DNA from: Taibaiella helva | GTDB lineage: Bacteria; Bacteroidota; Bacteroidia; Chitinophagales; Chitinophagaceae | Reading direction: 5' to 3' | Length of the DNA stretch: 64,000 bases | NCBI RefSeq assembly: GCF_003545695.1 | Contig: NZ_QUZZ01000003.1 | Location: 434,001-498,000, forward strand | Part shown: positions 32,990-42,505 of the stretch, in pieces | Layout of the letters: every line of letters begins with the position of its first letter | Position numbering within the stretch: position 1 is the first letter of the stretch | The notes under the pieces: generated by a model | Told to the model about the DNA's origin: nothing | What the model saw: the letters and a program-made list of their open reading frames with translations, nothing else | The model's database searches: none | Position numbers and translations under genes: made by a program

Positions 32990-33814
32990 ATGGAACGCTT
33001 TAATAGCTTTTACGCGCTTAATGTGTTTGTGCTGGAAAGGGATACCTGGGAATATCCCCGTCACCGGCATAACTTTTACGAGCTGATCCTGATCGAAAGC
33101 GGTTCGGGAAAGCATTTGCTGAATGATATCGAGATACCCTACCGCAAAGGCGACGTATTCCTGATGGGGCCCGACGACGCGCATTATTTTGTTGTGGCAC
33201 GGAAGACCCGTTTCCTTTTCGTGAAATTTACCGAACAGATCCTGTTTGAAAAGCTGGACGGGAACAGGAAAGGAAAGTGGGCTGATGCTGTGCGGGGGCT
33301 GCTGCGGCCGCGTTATGCTACTACGGGCAGTATCGTGCGGCGGGCAGAAGACCGCCGTCCTGTATTCCTGCTGGCCCGGTTGTTGCTCGCAGAATTCGGA
33401 AAATCCTGCCTTTACAGCCGGGAAGCGGTGCTGGAGCTGTTCGGTGCGCTGATGATCTTTATCGCACGTAATGATAACCCTGCGCCGCTCAACCGGGAAA
33501 AAGACAGGACCGGCGATATACTGGGCTATATCCGCCTGCATGTAGGCGACCGGGAAAAAGTAACGCGGGAGGCCCTGGCGGCTCAGTTTCATTTGTCGCC
33601 CAATTATATCGGCATCTATGTAAGAAAACATACCGGGCTTTCTCTGCAGCAGCACATTATGCAGACCCGGATCAAAGCCGCTGAATTGCTGCTGAAGCAA
33701 AGCCGGCTCAACATCAGCGAGATCGCCGAACGCCTGGGCTTCAACGACGCCAGCCATTTCAATAAGCTGTTCCGTAAATACCGCGGGATGAACCCGGGCG
33801 CTTTTACCCGCTGA
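32990..33814 (+). CDS. AraC-family transcriptional regulator
   Basis: A 274-residue regulator. ATG 32990 is chosen because it starts the sensor domain (MERFNSFYALNVFVLERDTW); the longer frame upstream overlaps the divergent deacetylase gene and its promoter. Seen: cupin-like domain (HRHNFYELILIESGSGKHLL, then YRKGDVFLMGPDDAHYF) and an HTH_18 domain (about 175-272, VTREALAAQFHLSPNYIGIY and NISEIAERLGFNDASHFNKL). A TATTTTTG element at 32962-32969 could be its -7 box. The likely target is the divergent deacetylase gene (inference). Confidence 0.9.
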   Translation: MERFNSFYALNVFVLERDTWEYPRHRHNFYELILIESGSGKHLLNDIEIPYRKGDVFLMGPDDAHYFVVARKTRFLFVKFTEQILFEKLDGNRKGKWADAVRGLLRPRYATTGSIVRRAEDRRPVFLLARLLLAEFGKSCLYSREAVLELFGALMIFIARNDNPAPLNREKDRTGDILGYIRLHVGDREKVTREALAAQFHLSPNYIGIYVRKHTGLSLQQHIMQTRIKAAELLLKQSRLNISEIAERLGFNDASHFNKLFRKYRGMNPGAFTR

Positions 33815-33839
33815 ATCTTTCTGCGGTTCCTGGTGTTGC

Positions 33840-33881
33840 CCACAGGCCACGTAGCCGGTCTCCGTATCCTGTGGTTTTTTG
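33840..33881 (+). terminator. Intrinsic terminator after AraC gene
   Basis: CCACAGG (33840-33846) and CCTGTGG (33868-33874) enclose a structured loop and are followed by six T. The typA -7 element TACCTTTG follows at 33894-33901. Confidence 0.65.
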
Positions 33882-33994
33882 TCATATTTTCCTTACCTTT
33901 GCGCACTTTTTAGAAACTATCTGGGGGAAATGGTAAAGACATCTTAACACCCGGTATCGCCGGTAAAACCTTTTCTCTGTTTTATTTTGCACAT

Positions 33995-35797
33995 ATGAAC
34001 ATTCGTAACATTGCCATCATCGCTCACGTTGACCACGGCAAAACATCATTGGTGGATAAGATCATCCACGCTACGCAGGTATTCCGCGACAACCAGGAAA
34101 CCGGCGAGCTGATCATGGACAACAATGACCTGGAGCGAGAACGGGGCATTACTATCCTGAGCAAGAACATTTCTGTGACTTACAAAGGTGTAAAGATCAA
34201 TGTGATCGATACTCCTGGCCACGCCGACTTCGGTGGCGAGGTAGAACGCGTGCTCAAGATGGCGGATGGTGTGCTGCTGCTGGTCGACGCTTTCGAAGGC
34301 CCTATGCCGCAAACCCGTTTCGTACTGCAAAAGGCGCTGGGTCTGGGCCTGCGTCCGATCGTGGTGATCAATAAGGTGGACAAGCCCAATTGCCGTCCCG
34401 ATGAAGTGCACGATAAGGTATTTGACCTGTTCTTCCAGCTCGATGCTACCGAAGAGCAGCTCGACTTCCCCACGCTGTACGGCTCGGCTAAACAAGGCTG
34501 GTACAATACTTCCCTCACGCCTACAGACAATATCAATGCTGTGCTGGATGCCGTGCTGGAAAAAGTGCCCGAGCCGGTAGTGTCTGAAGGTAACCTGCAG
34601 ATGCAGATCACCTCCCTGGATTATTCTTCCTTCCTGGGCCGTATCGCCGTAGGCCGTGTTGCCCGCGGAACGATCAAAGAAGGACAAAATATACAGCTGT
34701 GCAAGCTGGACGGCAGCATGGTGCGCAATAAAGTGAAAGAACTGTACACCTTTGAGGGTATGGGCAAAAAGAAGGTATCTGAAGTAGCAGCCGGTGATAT
34801 CTGCGCCGTCGTGGGTATCGACGATTTCCAGATCGGTGAGACCATTGCCGATTTCGAAAACCCCGAGCCGCTGCCTGTGATCCATATCGACGAGCCGACG
34901 ATGAACATGCAGTTCAGCATTAACAACTCGCCTTTCTTCGGCCGCGAAGGTAAATTCGTTACCAGCCGTAATCTGCGCGACCGCCTGACCAAAGAGCTTG
35001 AAAAGAACCTGGCGCTGCGTGTAAAAGATACCGATGATGCTGATAAATTCCTGGTCTATGGCCGTGGTATCCTGCACTTGTCCGTATTGGTGGAGACTAT
35101 GCGCCGCGAAGGCTACGAGCTTACAGTAGGTCAGCCCCAGGTAATTACCAAGGAGATCGATGGCCAGAAATGCGAGCCCTTTGAAACCCTGGTGGTGGAT
35201 GTGCCCGAAGAATTTGCCAGCAAGGTGATCAACCTGGTTACCATCCGCAAAGGAGAGCTGCTGATCATGGAGTCCAAAGGAGAAATGCAGCACCTGGAAT
35301 TCGATATGCCTTCCCGCGGCCTGATCGGTCTGCGTTCGCAGATGCTGACCGCTACTGCCGGAGAGGCTGTAATGGCGCACAACTTTGCCGCTTACAAGCC
35401 CTGGAAGGGTGTAATCCCCGGCCGTAACAACGGTGTGCTGATCGCCAAGCAGGGCGGCAGCGCTACCGGCTACTCTATCGACAAGCTGCAGGATCGCGGT
35501 TCCTTCTTCATCGATCCGGGTGAGGAAGTCTATACCGGCCAGATCGTGGCGGAACATATCAAACCAGGCGATCTGAACGTTAATGTGGTAGAAGGGAAGA
35601 AGCTGACCAATATGCGGGCCAGCGGCAGCGATGCAGCTACCAGCATTGCCCCCAAGATCCAGATGTCGCTGGAAGAATGTATGGAGTACATCCAGCAGGA
35701 CGAATGCATCGAGTGTACGCCGCAAAGCATCAGGCTGCGTAAGATCTTGCTGGATGAAAACGAGCGGAACAAGTACGCCAAGACGATGAAGGCTTAA
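33995..35797 (+). CDS. typA: Ribosome-binding GTPase TypA/BipA
   Basis: A 600-residue translational GTPase that helps 50S assembly and stress adaptation. Seen: G1 [12 protein letters not shown], switch region [13 protein letters not shown]3 [13 protein letters not shown]4 [10 protein letters not shown], then the EF-G-like domains and the BipA-specific C-terminal domain ([17 protein letters not shown]-like segment [16 protein letters not shown]). Length is normal. A -7 element TACCTTTG (33894-33901) lies upstream and a hairpin (35868-35898) follows. Confidence 0.97.
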   Translation: MNIRNIAIIAHVDHGKTSLVDKIIHATQVFRDNQETGELIMDNNDLERERGITILSKNISVTYKGVKINVIDTPGHADFGGEVERVLKMADGVLLLVDAFEGPMPQTRFVLQKALGLGLRPIVVINKVDKPNCRPDEVHDKVFDLFFQLDATEEQLDFPTLYGSAKQGWYNTSLTPTDNINAVLDAVLEKVPEPVVSEGNLQMQITSLDYSSFLGRIAVGRVARGTIKEGQNIQLCKLDGSMVRNKVKELYTFEGMGKKKVSEVAAGDICAVVGIDDFQIGETIADFENPEPLPVIHIDEPTMNMQFSINNSPFFGREGKFVTSRNLRDRLTKELEKNLALRVKDTDDADKFLVYGRGILHLSVLVETMRREGYELTVGQPQVITKEIDGQKCEPFETLVVDVPEEFASKVINLVTIRKGELLIMESKGEMQHLEFDMPSRGLIGLRSQMLTATAGEAVMAHNFAAYKPWKGVIPGRNNGVLIAKQGGSATGYSIDKLQDRGSFFIDPGEEVYTGQIVAEHIKPGDLNVNVVEGKKLTNMRASGSDAATSIAPKIQMSLEECMEYIQQDECIECTPQSIRLRKILLDENERNKYAKTMKA

Positions 35798-35867
35798 TAG
35801 ATTGATAATAAACTATTAAGGTAGTAGCCAATCGTTCTGCTCCCACTATAAAAGAGAACAAAACAAC

Positions 35868-35902
35868 GCAAAAGCTGCCGGGGTCTGGTGGCTTTTGCCT
35901 TA
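35868..35902 (+). terminator. Hairpin between typA and arfB
   Basis: GCAAAAGC (35868-35875) and GCTTTTGC (35891-35898) pair around a GC-rich loop, followed by CTTATT. The weak T-run makes partial termination possible. Confidence 0.55.
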
Positions 35903-35917
35903 TTAATAGAGAGGGTC

Positions 35918-36310
35918 ATGATCGATTTTTCGAAGGAAATAACATTCCGCACGGCCCGCAGCGGCGGAAAAGGCGGTCAGAACGTGAACAAGGTAGAGAC
36001 GCTGGCCGAGGCGCTCTGGGACATCAGTAACACAGGTTTCTTTAATGCGGAACAACAGGCGATGATCCGCGAAAAGCTGGCCGGCAGAATCAGCAGCGAA
36101 GGTTGGCTGCAGGTCAGATCAAGCGAGGCGCGCACCCAATTGGGCAATAAGAAAAAGGCTGTGGAAAAAATGTTGCTCCTTGTCAATCAGAGCGTCCTGA
36201 AGCCCAGGAAGCGGTTGGCGTCGAAGCCCTCAAAAGCTGTGGTAGAAAAACGGTTGAATATGAAGAAGCGGTTGTCAGAGAAGAAGTTACACAGGAGAAA
36301 AGATTGGTAA
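35918..36310 (+). CDS. arfB: Alternative ribosome-rescue peptidyl-tRNA hydrolase ArfB (YaeJ)
   Basis: A 130-residue class I release-factor-like protein. ATG 35918 follows a GAGAGGG ribosome-binding site; the longer frame begins at a GTG. Seen: RTARSGGKGGQNVNKVET with the catalytic GGQ at residues 19-21, and a basic C-terminal tail (KPRKRLASKPSKAVVEKRLN onward, ending RRKDW) that enters the empty mRNA channel. There is no codon-recognition domain, which separates it from RF1/RF2. It rescues ribosomes stalled on non-stop messages. Confidence 0.94.
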   Translation: MIDFSKEITFRTARSGGKGGQNVNKVETLAEALWDISNTGFFNAEQQAMIREKLAGRISSEGWLQVRSSEARTQLGNKKKAVEKMLLLVNQSVLKPRKRLASKPSKAVVEKRLNMKKRLSEKKLHRRKDW

Positions 36311-36410
36311 TTTTGAAGAAAAGAAGGCAAAAAGTATAGGAAAGAAACGGGGCTTTTTAGTATTAAATTTATTTCATTAACTTCTCCTTAGTAAATTATT
36401 AATGCGCTTT

Positions 36411-36443
36411 TTTGCCTTTAAACAAGTGTTTAATTTATTTTTG
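36411..36443 (+). promoter_or_regulatory. Promoter and TTAAAC-N4-GTTTAA operator of the serine palmitoyltransferase gene
   Basis: A -33 TTTG (36411-36414) and -7 TATTTTTG (36436-36443) are 21 bases apart, and the palindrome TTAAACAAGTGTTTAA (36418-36433) fills the spacer between them. The central four bases differ from the copies at 22018 and 40176 but all 12 arm bases match. The 5' leader is about 140 bases and contains an AT-rich inverted repeat (CTAAATTAA...TTAATTTAG) near 36543-36569. Confidence 0.75.
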
Positions 36444-36562
36444 TACTTAATTTTTTAATTAGCTTTGGGAACCCGGCGTCGTGCTTTGCGCGGAAATGAG
36501 GAAGGAACGCCGGCCTTATATCCCCAAAACAAAAAGGGAGCACTAAATTAAATTTATATTAA

Positions 36563-37792
<1,230 letters not shown>

Positions 37793-37820
37793 TTTGCCCC
37801 CTGCAAATGAACGATAATAA

Positions 37821-37865
37821 AAACAGAACGCTGAACGGATCAATGATCGGCGTTCTGTTTTTTTA
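37821..37865 (+). terminator. Intrinsic terminator after serine palmitoyltransferase gene
   Basis: AAACAGAACGCTGA (37821-37834) pairs with TCGGCGTTCTGTTT (37847-37860), one G-U pair, followed by a T run. The next gene therefore needs read-through or its own promoter; I see no TAnnTTTG box in 37866-37932. Confidence 0.85.
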
Positions 37866-37932
37866 GGGCCTTAGCGCCTGCACCAATGACCATTAACCAC
37901 CCATTGATTTACGCACTTAATCATACCATGCA

Positions 37933-39063
37933 ATGATCAAAGTAGCTGCCATCCCCTCCAAAGGAAAAGACCTGAGGACCTTTATCGATTTTCCGCACGA
38001 TCTGCACCGCGACGATCCCTATTACGTACCGGAGCTTTTCATGGCCCAGCGCGACCTGCTGAACCCCGACAAGCATCCTTTTTTCAAGCACGGCCGCATG
38101 CAGCTGTTCCTGGCGCATAAGGACGGGAAGCTTGCCGGCCGTGTGGCGGCGATCTTCAACGGCAACCACAACACCTTTAATAAAGGTAACGACGGTTTTT
38201 TCGGCTTCTTCGATTGCATCGACGACCAGGAAGTGGCTAATGCCCTGCTGCAGACTGCGGAAGGCTGGCTGCGCGATCAGGGCCTGTCCACGATGATCGG
38301 ACCGGTGAACCCCTCTACCAACGAGCCCTGCGGCCTGCTGGTCGATGGCTTCGACAGTTCGCCCATGATCCTGATGCCCTACAATCCGCTTTACTATAAA
38401 ACCTTGCTGGAGCGCTACGGCCTGACCAAGCAGGTGGATCTTGTGGCCTATGCTTTGTACGATAACGATTTGGGCGATAAACCAATACGTCTTCAGGAAG
38501 CGCTTACCGAGCGCCTTGCCTCAAAGGGAATTGTGGTACGCCCTTTCGACCTCAAGCATAATTTCAAAAGAGAGCTGGAGCAGTTCGGCAAAGTGTACAA
38601 TGCAGCGTGGGATAAGAATATGGGCTTCGTACCCATGACCAAAGAGGAGTTTGACTTTATGGGCAAGGATATGAAAATGATCGCCGATACCGACTTTTGC
38701 CTGGCCGCCGAGCACAACGGCGAAGTGGTGGGTATCGCCTTATGCCTGCCCGATATCAACCAGGTACTGAAAAAGATCAAAAGAGGCCGGCTGTTTCCTG
38801 CCGGTGTGTTCAAATTCCTGTTTGGCCGCAAAAAGATCAACGCCTTGCGGATACTGGCATTGGGCGTGCTGGAACCTTACCGCAAAATGGGGATTGAAGC
38901 CTGCTTCTATGCCACCATTATGAAAAAGGGCAGGGAGAAGGGCTTCAAAATGGCTGAAGCTTCCTGGATGCTGGAGCATAATGATCTGATGAATAAAGCG
39001 ATAGAGCATATGCATGGTGTGCGGTATAAAACCTACCGGATTTTTGAAAAACAATTGTCCTGA
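37933..39063 (+). CDS. GNAT-family N-acyltransferase, bacterial ceramide synthase-like
   Basis: A 376-residue protein of the large GNAT-like family that includes the bacterial ceramide synthase (bCerS) found in Caulobacter. Seen: YVPELFMAQRDLLNPDKHPF (about 36-55), LAGRVAAIFNGNHN, GFFGFFDCIDD, MIGPVNPSTNEPCGLLVDGF, then a second GNAT half with VGIALCLPD and RILALGVLEPYRKMGIEA, the acyl-CoA pyrophosphate loop. Position between SPT and a CerR-like reductase supports N-acylation of the sphingoid base. The Bacteroidota enzyme is not proven here; another N-acyltransferase role is possible. Confidence 0.8.
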   Translation: MIKVAAIPSKGKDLRTFIDFPHDLHRDDPYYVPELFMAQRDLLNPDKHPFFKHGRMQLFLAHKDGKLAGRVAAIFNGNHNTFNKGNDGFFGFFDCIDDQEVANALLQTAEGWLRDQGLSTMIGPVNPSTNEPCGLLVDGFDSSPMILMPYNPLYYKTLLERYGLTKQVDLVAYALYDNDLGDKPIRLQEALTERLASKGIVVRPFDLKHNFKRELEQFGKVYNAAWDKNMGFVPMTKEEFDFMGKDMKMIADTDFCLAAEHNGEVVGIALCLPDINQVLKKIKRGRLFPAGVFKFLFGRKKINALRILALGVLEPYRKMGIEACFYATIMKKGREKGFKMAEASWMLEHNDLMNKAIEHMHGVRYKTYRIFEKQLS

Positions 39064-39119
39064 TGATAGCTTCCGGCGCTGCCGGAGGTTAATGAGAAAA
39101 GAAAACCAAACGAAAACGA

Positions 39120-40121
39120 GTGGCGACGCAGGGTAAAATCTTTCTTACCGGGGCTTCCGGCTTCATCGGCTATCACCTGGTAGCCGAGGCAGTAGCGCGG
39201 GGCTTCGAGGTCGTAGCAGCGGTGCGCAAAAGCAGCCGGCTCGATCAGCTAAAGGATTTCCCGGTACAATATGTCTATCCCGATTTTTACGATATAGCCT
39301 CCTTGCAGCAAGTGCTGGCTGCCGGGCGGTTCGATTACATCATCCATATGGCCGGCGCTATCCGCGCCAAAAACCAGGAGGCTTTCAACCAGGTCAATGC
39401 CGGGTTGACCCGGAACCTGGCCCAGGCTGCCTTACAGGCAAATATTCCTTTAAAGAAGTTCGTGTTCCTGAGCAGCCTCGCCGTGATGGGGCCCGTGACC
39501 TACGATAGCCCAACACCCATCACGGAAGCGAAAACAGCTGAGCCGATCACGGCTTACGGTCGCAGCAAGCTGCTGGCCGAGCAGTACCTGTCCGGGCTGG
39601 AAGCCCTGCCTCTGGTGACGCTGCGGCCTACAGTGGTATATGGCCCCGGGGAAAAAGACCTGTTTGTAATGCTGCGCAGCCTGTCGAAGGGCTGGGAGCC
39701 TTATATCGGGCGGCAGAGCCAATGGCTGAGCTTTGTTTATGTGGCAGACCTGGTAAACCTTTGCCTCGACGTGTTGCTGAAGAATACGACGGCTGGTGTT
39801 GCCTGCAATATCAGCGACGGCAAGGTCTATGCCCGGGAGGAAGTAGCGCAGATCATCAAAAAGATATTGGGAAGGAAGACTTTCCGCTTTTATATACCGG
39901 TAGGGGTGGTCAGGGCTTTGGCTGTCCTTCTGGAGCGGATATATCGTAACAGCGCTAAGCTGCCTTTGCTGTACCCCGAAAGAGTGGGTGAGATCACTGC
40001 GCCCAACTGGAACGTGGGCATCGAAAAAGCGAGGACGGAACTGGATTATGAACCGCGTCATTTCCTGGAAGAAGGAATGGCGAAAAGCCTGGCCTGGTAC
40101 CGGGAGCAGAAGTGGTTGTAA
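39120..40121 (+). CDS. NAD(P)-dependent epimerase/dehydratase, CerR-like ceramide reductase candidate
   Basis: A 333-residue extended short-chain dehydrogenase. Start is GTG 39120; the only nearby ATG is out of frame. Seen: FLTGASGFIGYHL (8-20, nucleotide-binding GxxGxxG), catalytic S118/S119 and Y146-xxx-K150 (AYGRSKLLAEQYL), and LRPTVVYGPGEKD. Most relatives act on sugar nucleotides, but in the bacterial ceramide gene sets a member of this family (CerR) reduces the 3-keto group of the sphingoid product. Its place after SPT and the ceramide synthase-like gene supports that role (inference). Confidence 0.8.
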   Translation: MATQGKIFLTGASGFIGYHLVAEAVARGFEVVAAVRKSSRLDQLKDFPVQYVYPDFYDIASLQQVLAAGRFDYIIHMAGAIRAKNQEAFNQVNAGLTRNLAQAALQANIPLKKFVFLSSLAVMGPVTYDSPTPITEAKTAEPITAYGRSKLLAEQYLSGLEALPLVTLRPTVVYGPGEKDLFVMLRSLSKGWEPYIGRQSQWLSFVYVADLVNLCLDVLLKNTTAGVACNISDGKVYAREEVAQIIKKILGRKTFRFYIPVGVVRALAVLLERIYRNSAKLPLLYPERVGEITAPNWNVGIEKARTELDYEPRHFLEEGMAKSLAWYREQKWL

Positions 40122-40175
40122 AGTACAATCGTTGGGGAATACAACGAAAAGGAATAAGCCAATTGAAAAAATTAA

Positions 40176-40215
40176 TTAAACGTTTGTTTAAATTAGGTAA
40201 TTGTTATTATCTTTG
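40176..40215 (+). promoter_or_regulatory. Promoter and TTAAAC-N4-GTTTAA operator of the inositol-phosphate synthase operon
   Basis: The palindrome TTAAACGTTTGTTTAA (40176-40191) is identical over all 16 bases to the one at 22018-22033. It contains the -33 TTTG (40183-40186); the -7 TATCTTTG (40208-40215) is 21 bases away. The start codon is at 40277. Confidence 0.78.
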
Positions 40216-40276
40216 CGGCATTAATTGACGCTTTTCATTTTAGCCTTTATACAATTTACATACAAAACAGAATACA

Positions 40277-41602
40277 ATGGATTATCAAATCGAAGCAGCA
40301 AAAGGTAAGCTGGGTGTGCTGATACCCGGTATGGGCGCCGTAGCCACTACCTTCATTGCCGGTGTGGAAGCGACAAAAAAAGGTATTGCCAAGCCGATCG
40401 GCTCCCTGACCCAGCTCGGCAATATCCGCCTGGGTAAGCGTACCGAGAACCGTTACCCCAAGATCAAGGATTTTGTGCCCCTGGCTACACTGGAAGATAT
40501 CGTTTTCGGCGGTTGGGATGTGTACAGCGACAACGTGTACGAAGCCGCTTCGAATGCCAAAGTGCTGCAGCAGCACCAGCTGGATGCGATCAAAACCGAG
40601 CTCGAGCAGATCAAGCCGATGAAGGCTGTATTCGACCACGAATATGTGAAGAACCTCGACGGTACCCATATCAAGGCAAAGGATACCAAATATAACTGGG
40701 CCCTGGCTTTGATGGAAGATATCCGCAACTTTAAAGAGCAGAACAATTGCGAGCGCCTGGTAATGGTGTGGTGCGCTTCTACAGAAAAATATATCGAGCC
40801 GGCCGATATCCACAACGATATCGCCCTGTTTGAAGAAGCGATGAAGAACGACGACCCCCGTATCGCGCCCAGCATGGTCTATGCTTATGCCGCGATCAAG
40901 ATGGGCGTTCCCTTTGCCAATGGCGCACCCAATCTCTCCTGCGATATCCCCGCCCTGGTAGAGCTGTCCAAAGAGTTGAACGTGGCCATTGCCGGTAAAG
41001 ATTTCAAAACCGGTCAGACCCTGATGAAAACCATCGTAGCCCCCGGCCTGGCTGCACGTGCCCTGGGCGTGAACGGCTGGTTCTCCAGCAATATCCTGGG
41101 CAACCGCGACGGCCTGGTGCTGGACGATCCCGAAAACTTCAAGACCAAGGAAGTATCCAAGCTGAGCGTGCTGGAGGAGATCTTCCAGCCCGAGCATAAT
41201 CCTGAGCTGTACGGCGAGCTGTACCACAAAGTACGGATCAACTACTACCCGCCTCACGGCGATAACAAAGAAAGCTGGGACAACATCGACATCTTCGGAT
41301 GGATGGGCTATCCTATGCAGATCAAGATCAATTTCCTGTGCCGCGACTCTATCCTGGCAGCGCCTATCGTACTCGATCTGGCCCTGTTCATGGACCTGGC
41401 CCAGCGCGCCAATATGAGCGGTATCCAGGAGTGGCTGTCGTTCTACTTCAAGTCGCCGCAAACTGCCGAAGGCCTGAAGCCCGAGCACGACATCTTCAAG
41501 CAATTGATCAAACTGCAGAATACGCTGCGCCACATTATGGGCGAAGACCTCATTACGCACCTGGGCCTCGATTACTACCAGGACCTGGTAGAGGCCCTCT
41601 AA
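40277..41602 (+). CDS. ino1: myo-Inositol-1-phosphate synthase (inositol-3-phosphate synthase)
   Basis: A 441-residue NAD-dependent cyclase that turns glucose 6-phosphate into myo-inositol phosphate. Seen: KLGVLIPGMGAVATTFIAG (dinucleotide-binding start), IGSLTQLGNIRLGKRTENR, GKDFKTGQT, NGWFSSNILGNRDGLVLDDP, and RDSILAAPIVLDL near the C-terminus, all typical of the bacterial MIPS family. Length fits. It supplies the head group for phosphatidylinositol and inositol sphingolipids. It starts an operon with a PgpA-like phosphatase, GtrA and DUF5686 genes and is preceded by the shared operator. Confidence 0.95.
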   Translation: MDYQIEAAKGKLGVLIPGMGAVATTFIAGVEATKKGIAKPIGSLTQLGNIRLGKRTENRYPKIKDFVPLATLEDIVFGGWDVYSDNVYEAASNAKVLQQHQLDAIKTELEQIKPMKAVFDHEYVKNLDGTHIKAKDTKYNWALALMEDIRNFKEQNNCERLVMVWCASTEKYIEPADIHNDIALFEEAMKNDDPRIAPSMVYAYAAIKMGVPFANGAPNLSCDIPALVELSKELNVAIAGKDFKTGQTLMKTIVAPGLAARALGVNGWFSSNILGNRDGLVLDDPENFKTKEVSKLSVLEEIFQPEHNPELYGELYHKVRINYYPPHGDNKESWDNIDIFGWMGYPMQIKINFLCRDSILAAPIVLDLALFMDLAQRANMSGIQEWLSFYFKSPQTAEGLKPEHDIFKQLIKLQNTLRHIMGEDLITHLGLDYYQDLVEAL

Positions 41603-41631
41603 ACCGGCGCAAGCATTAAGCAGCTTCATTA

Positions 41632-42075
41632 ATGAAATGGATCGCTTCTATTTTCGGAATAGGATATATACGCAAAGGCGGTGGTACGGTTGCTGCCGCC
41701 TTTGCTGCATTTGTATGGTGGCTCCTGTTCCATAACTATGGCACATTATTTGTATGGCAGGTAGTGCTTACCCTGGCTATCACCCTGCTGGGCGTATGGG
41801 CCGGCAATGTGGTGGAGAAAGACTGGGGCAAGGATAGCTACCGGGTCGTGATCGACGAGGTGGCCGGTATGTTCATCAGTGTGCTGTTCATTCCTATTGA
41901 CTGGCAGTGGCTGCTCACCGGCTTTGTGCTGTTCCGCTTTTTCGATATCGCCAAGCCGCTTTACATCCGCAGGATGGAAGCGTTCAAAGGCGGCTGGGGC
42001 GTGATGCTGGACGATGTGCTGGCAGGTATATATGCCAACATCCTTTTGCAGATCATTGTCGTTCTTTTTAAATAA
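41632..42075 (+). CDS. Phosphatidylglycerophosphatase A family protein, probable PI-phosphate phosphatase
   Basis: A 147-residue membrane phosphatase of the PgpA family. Seen: IGYIRKGGGTVAAAFAAFVWW (PgpA start motif GxGxxPxAPGT-like, modified here), DWGKDSYRVVIDEVAGMFIS with the conserved DExAG, FVLFRFFDIAKPLYIRRMEA, and GGWGVMLDDVLAGIYANI. PgpA proteins dephosphorylate phosphatidylglycerophosphate, but in Bacteroides inositol-lipid gene sets this homologue next to MIPS is thought to remove phosphate from phosphatidylinositol phosphate. The 29-base gap to MIPS supports co-transcription and that role (inference). Confidence 0.87.
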   Translation: MKWIASIFGIGYIRKGGGTVAAAFAAFVWWLLFHNYGTLFVWQVVLTLAITLLGVWAGNVVEKDWGKDSYRVVIDEVAGMFISVLFIPIDWQWLLTGFVLFRFFDIAKPLYIRRMEAFKGGWGVMLDDVLAGIYANILLQIIVVLFK

Positions 42076-42115
42076 TTGTTTTTTTAAACTGCCGGGACAA
42101 CCGCTCATCACGGTA

Positions 42116-42505
42116 ATGCGAACTTTCTTAAAAGCCCAGGCCTCGTCGCTGATCTCGACCGGGGTTGACTTTGGGGTCACTTTTATTGGCAAGCAACTGC
42201 TCGAGTGGTTTTTTGCAGCCAGTGTGGTCGGCAATATCTCCGGCGGAATTACCAATTTCTTGCTGGGCAGGAACTGGGTTTTTTCGTCTAAGGAGAACGG
42301 GGCAGGTTGGCAGGCATTAAAATATATCATCGTGTGGGCCGGTAATCTCCTGCTTAATGCCGGCGGAGTGTATGTGTTCACCGAAATCATCAAACTAGAG
42401 GATTGGATATCCAAGATCGCGATATCATTGCTCGTAGGCATAGGTTATAATTATGTACTTCAGAAATTTTTTGTTTTCAGAAAGCAGCGACAGCAAAGGG
42501 CTTAA
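42116..42505 (+). CDS. GtrA family membrane protein
   Basis: A 129-residue protein with four membrane helices of the GtrA type (SSLISTGVDFGVTFIGKQLL, GNISGGITNFLLGRNWVF, IIVWAGNLLLNAGGVYVF, SLLVGIGYNYVLQKFFVF; the NFxxxRxWVF and YxxxKxxVF motifs are family marks). ATG 42116 starts a sensible N-terminus; the longer frame overlaps the phosphatase gene. GtrA proteins are linked to transfer of lipid-linked sugars across the membrane. In this operon a role in moving inositol lipid or a precursor is an inference. Its end overlaps the next gene by 53 bases. Confidence 0.85.
   Translation: MRTFLKAQASSLISTGVDFGVTFIGKQLLEWFFAASVVGNISGGITNFLLGRNWVFSSKENGAGWQALKYIIVWAGNLLLNAGGVYVFTEIIKLEDWISKIAISLLVGIGYNYVLQKFFVFRKQRQQRA

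Noticed and set aside
34046-35725. 559-residue open frame antisense to typA
   Set aside because: It mirrors a certain gene in full; its translation has no family features and such long shadows are common opposite GC-biased coding sequence.
40256-41629. 457-residue open frame antisense to the inositol-phosphate synthase gene
   Set aside because: Shadow of a highly conserved gene; the predicted protein is His/Gln-rich without motifs.
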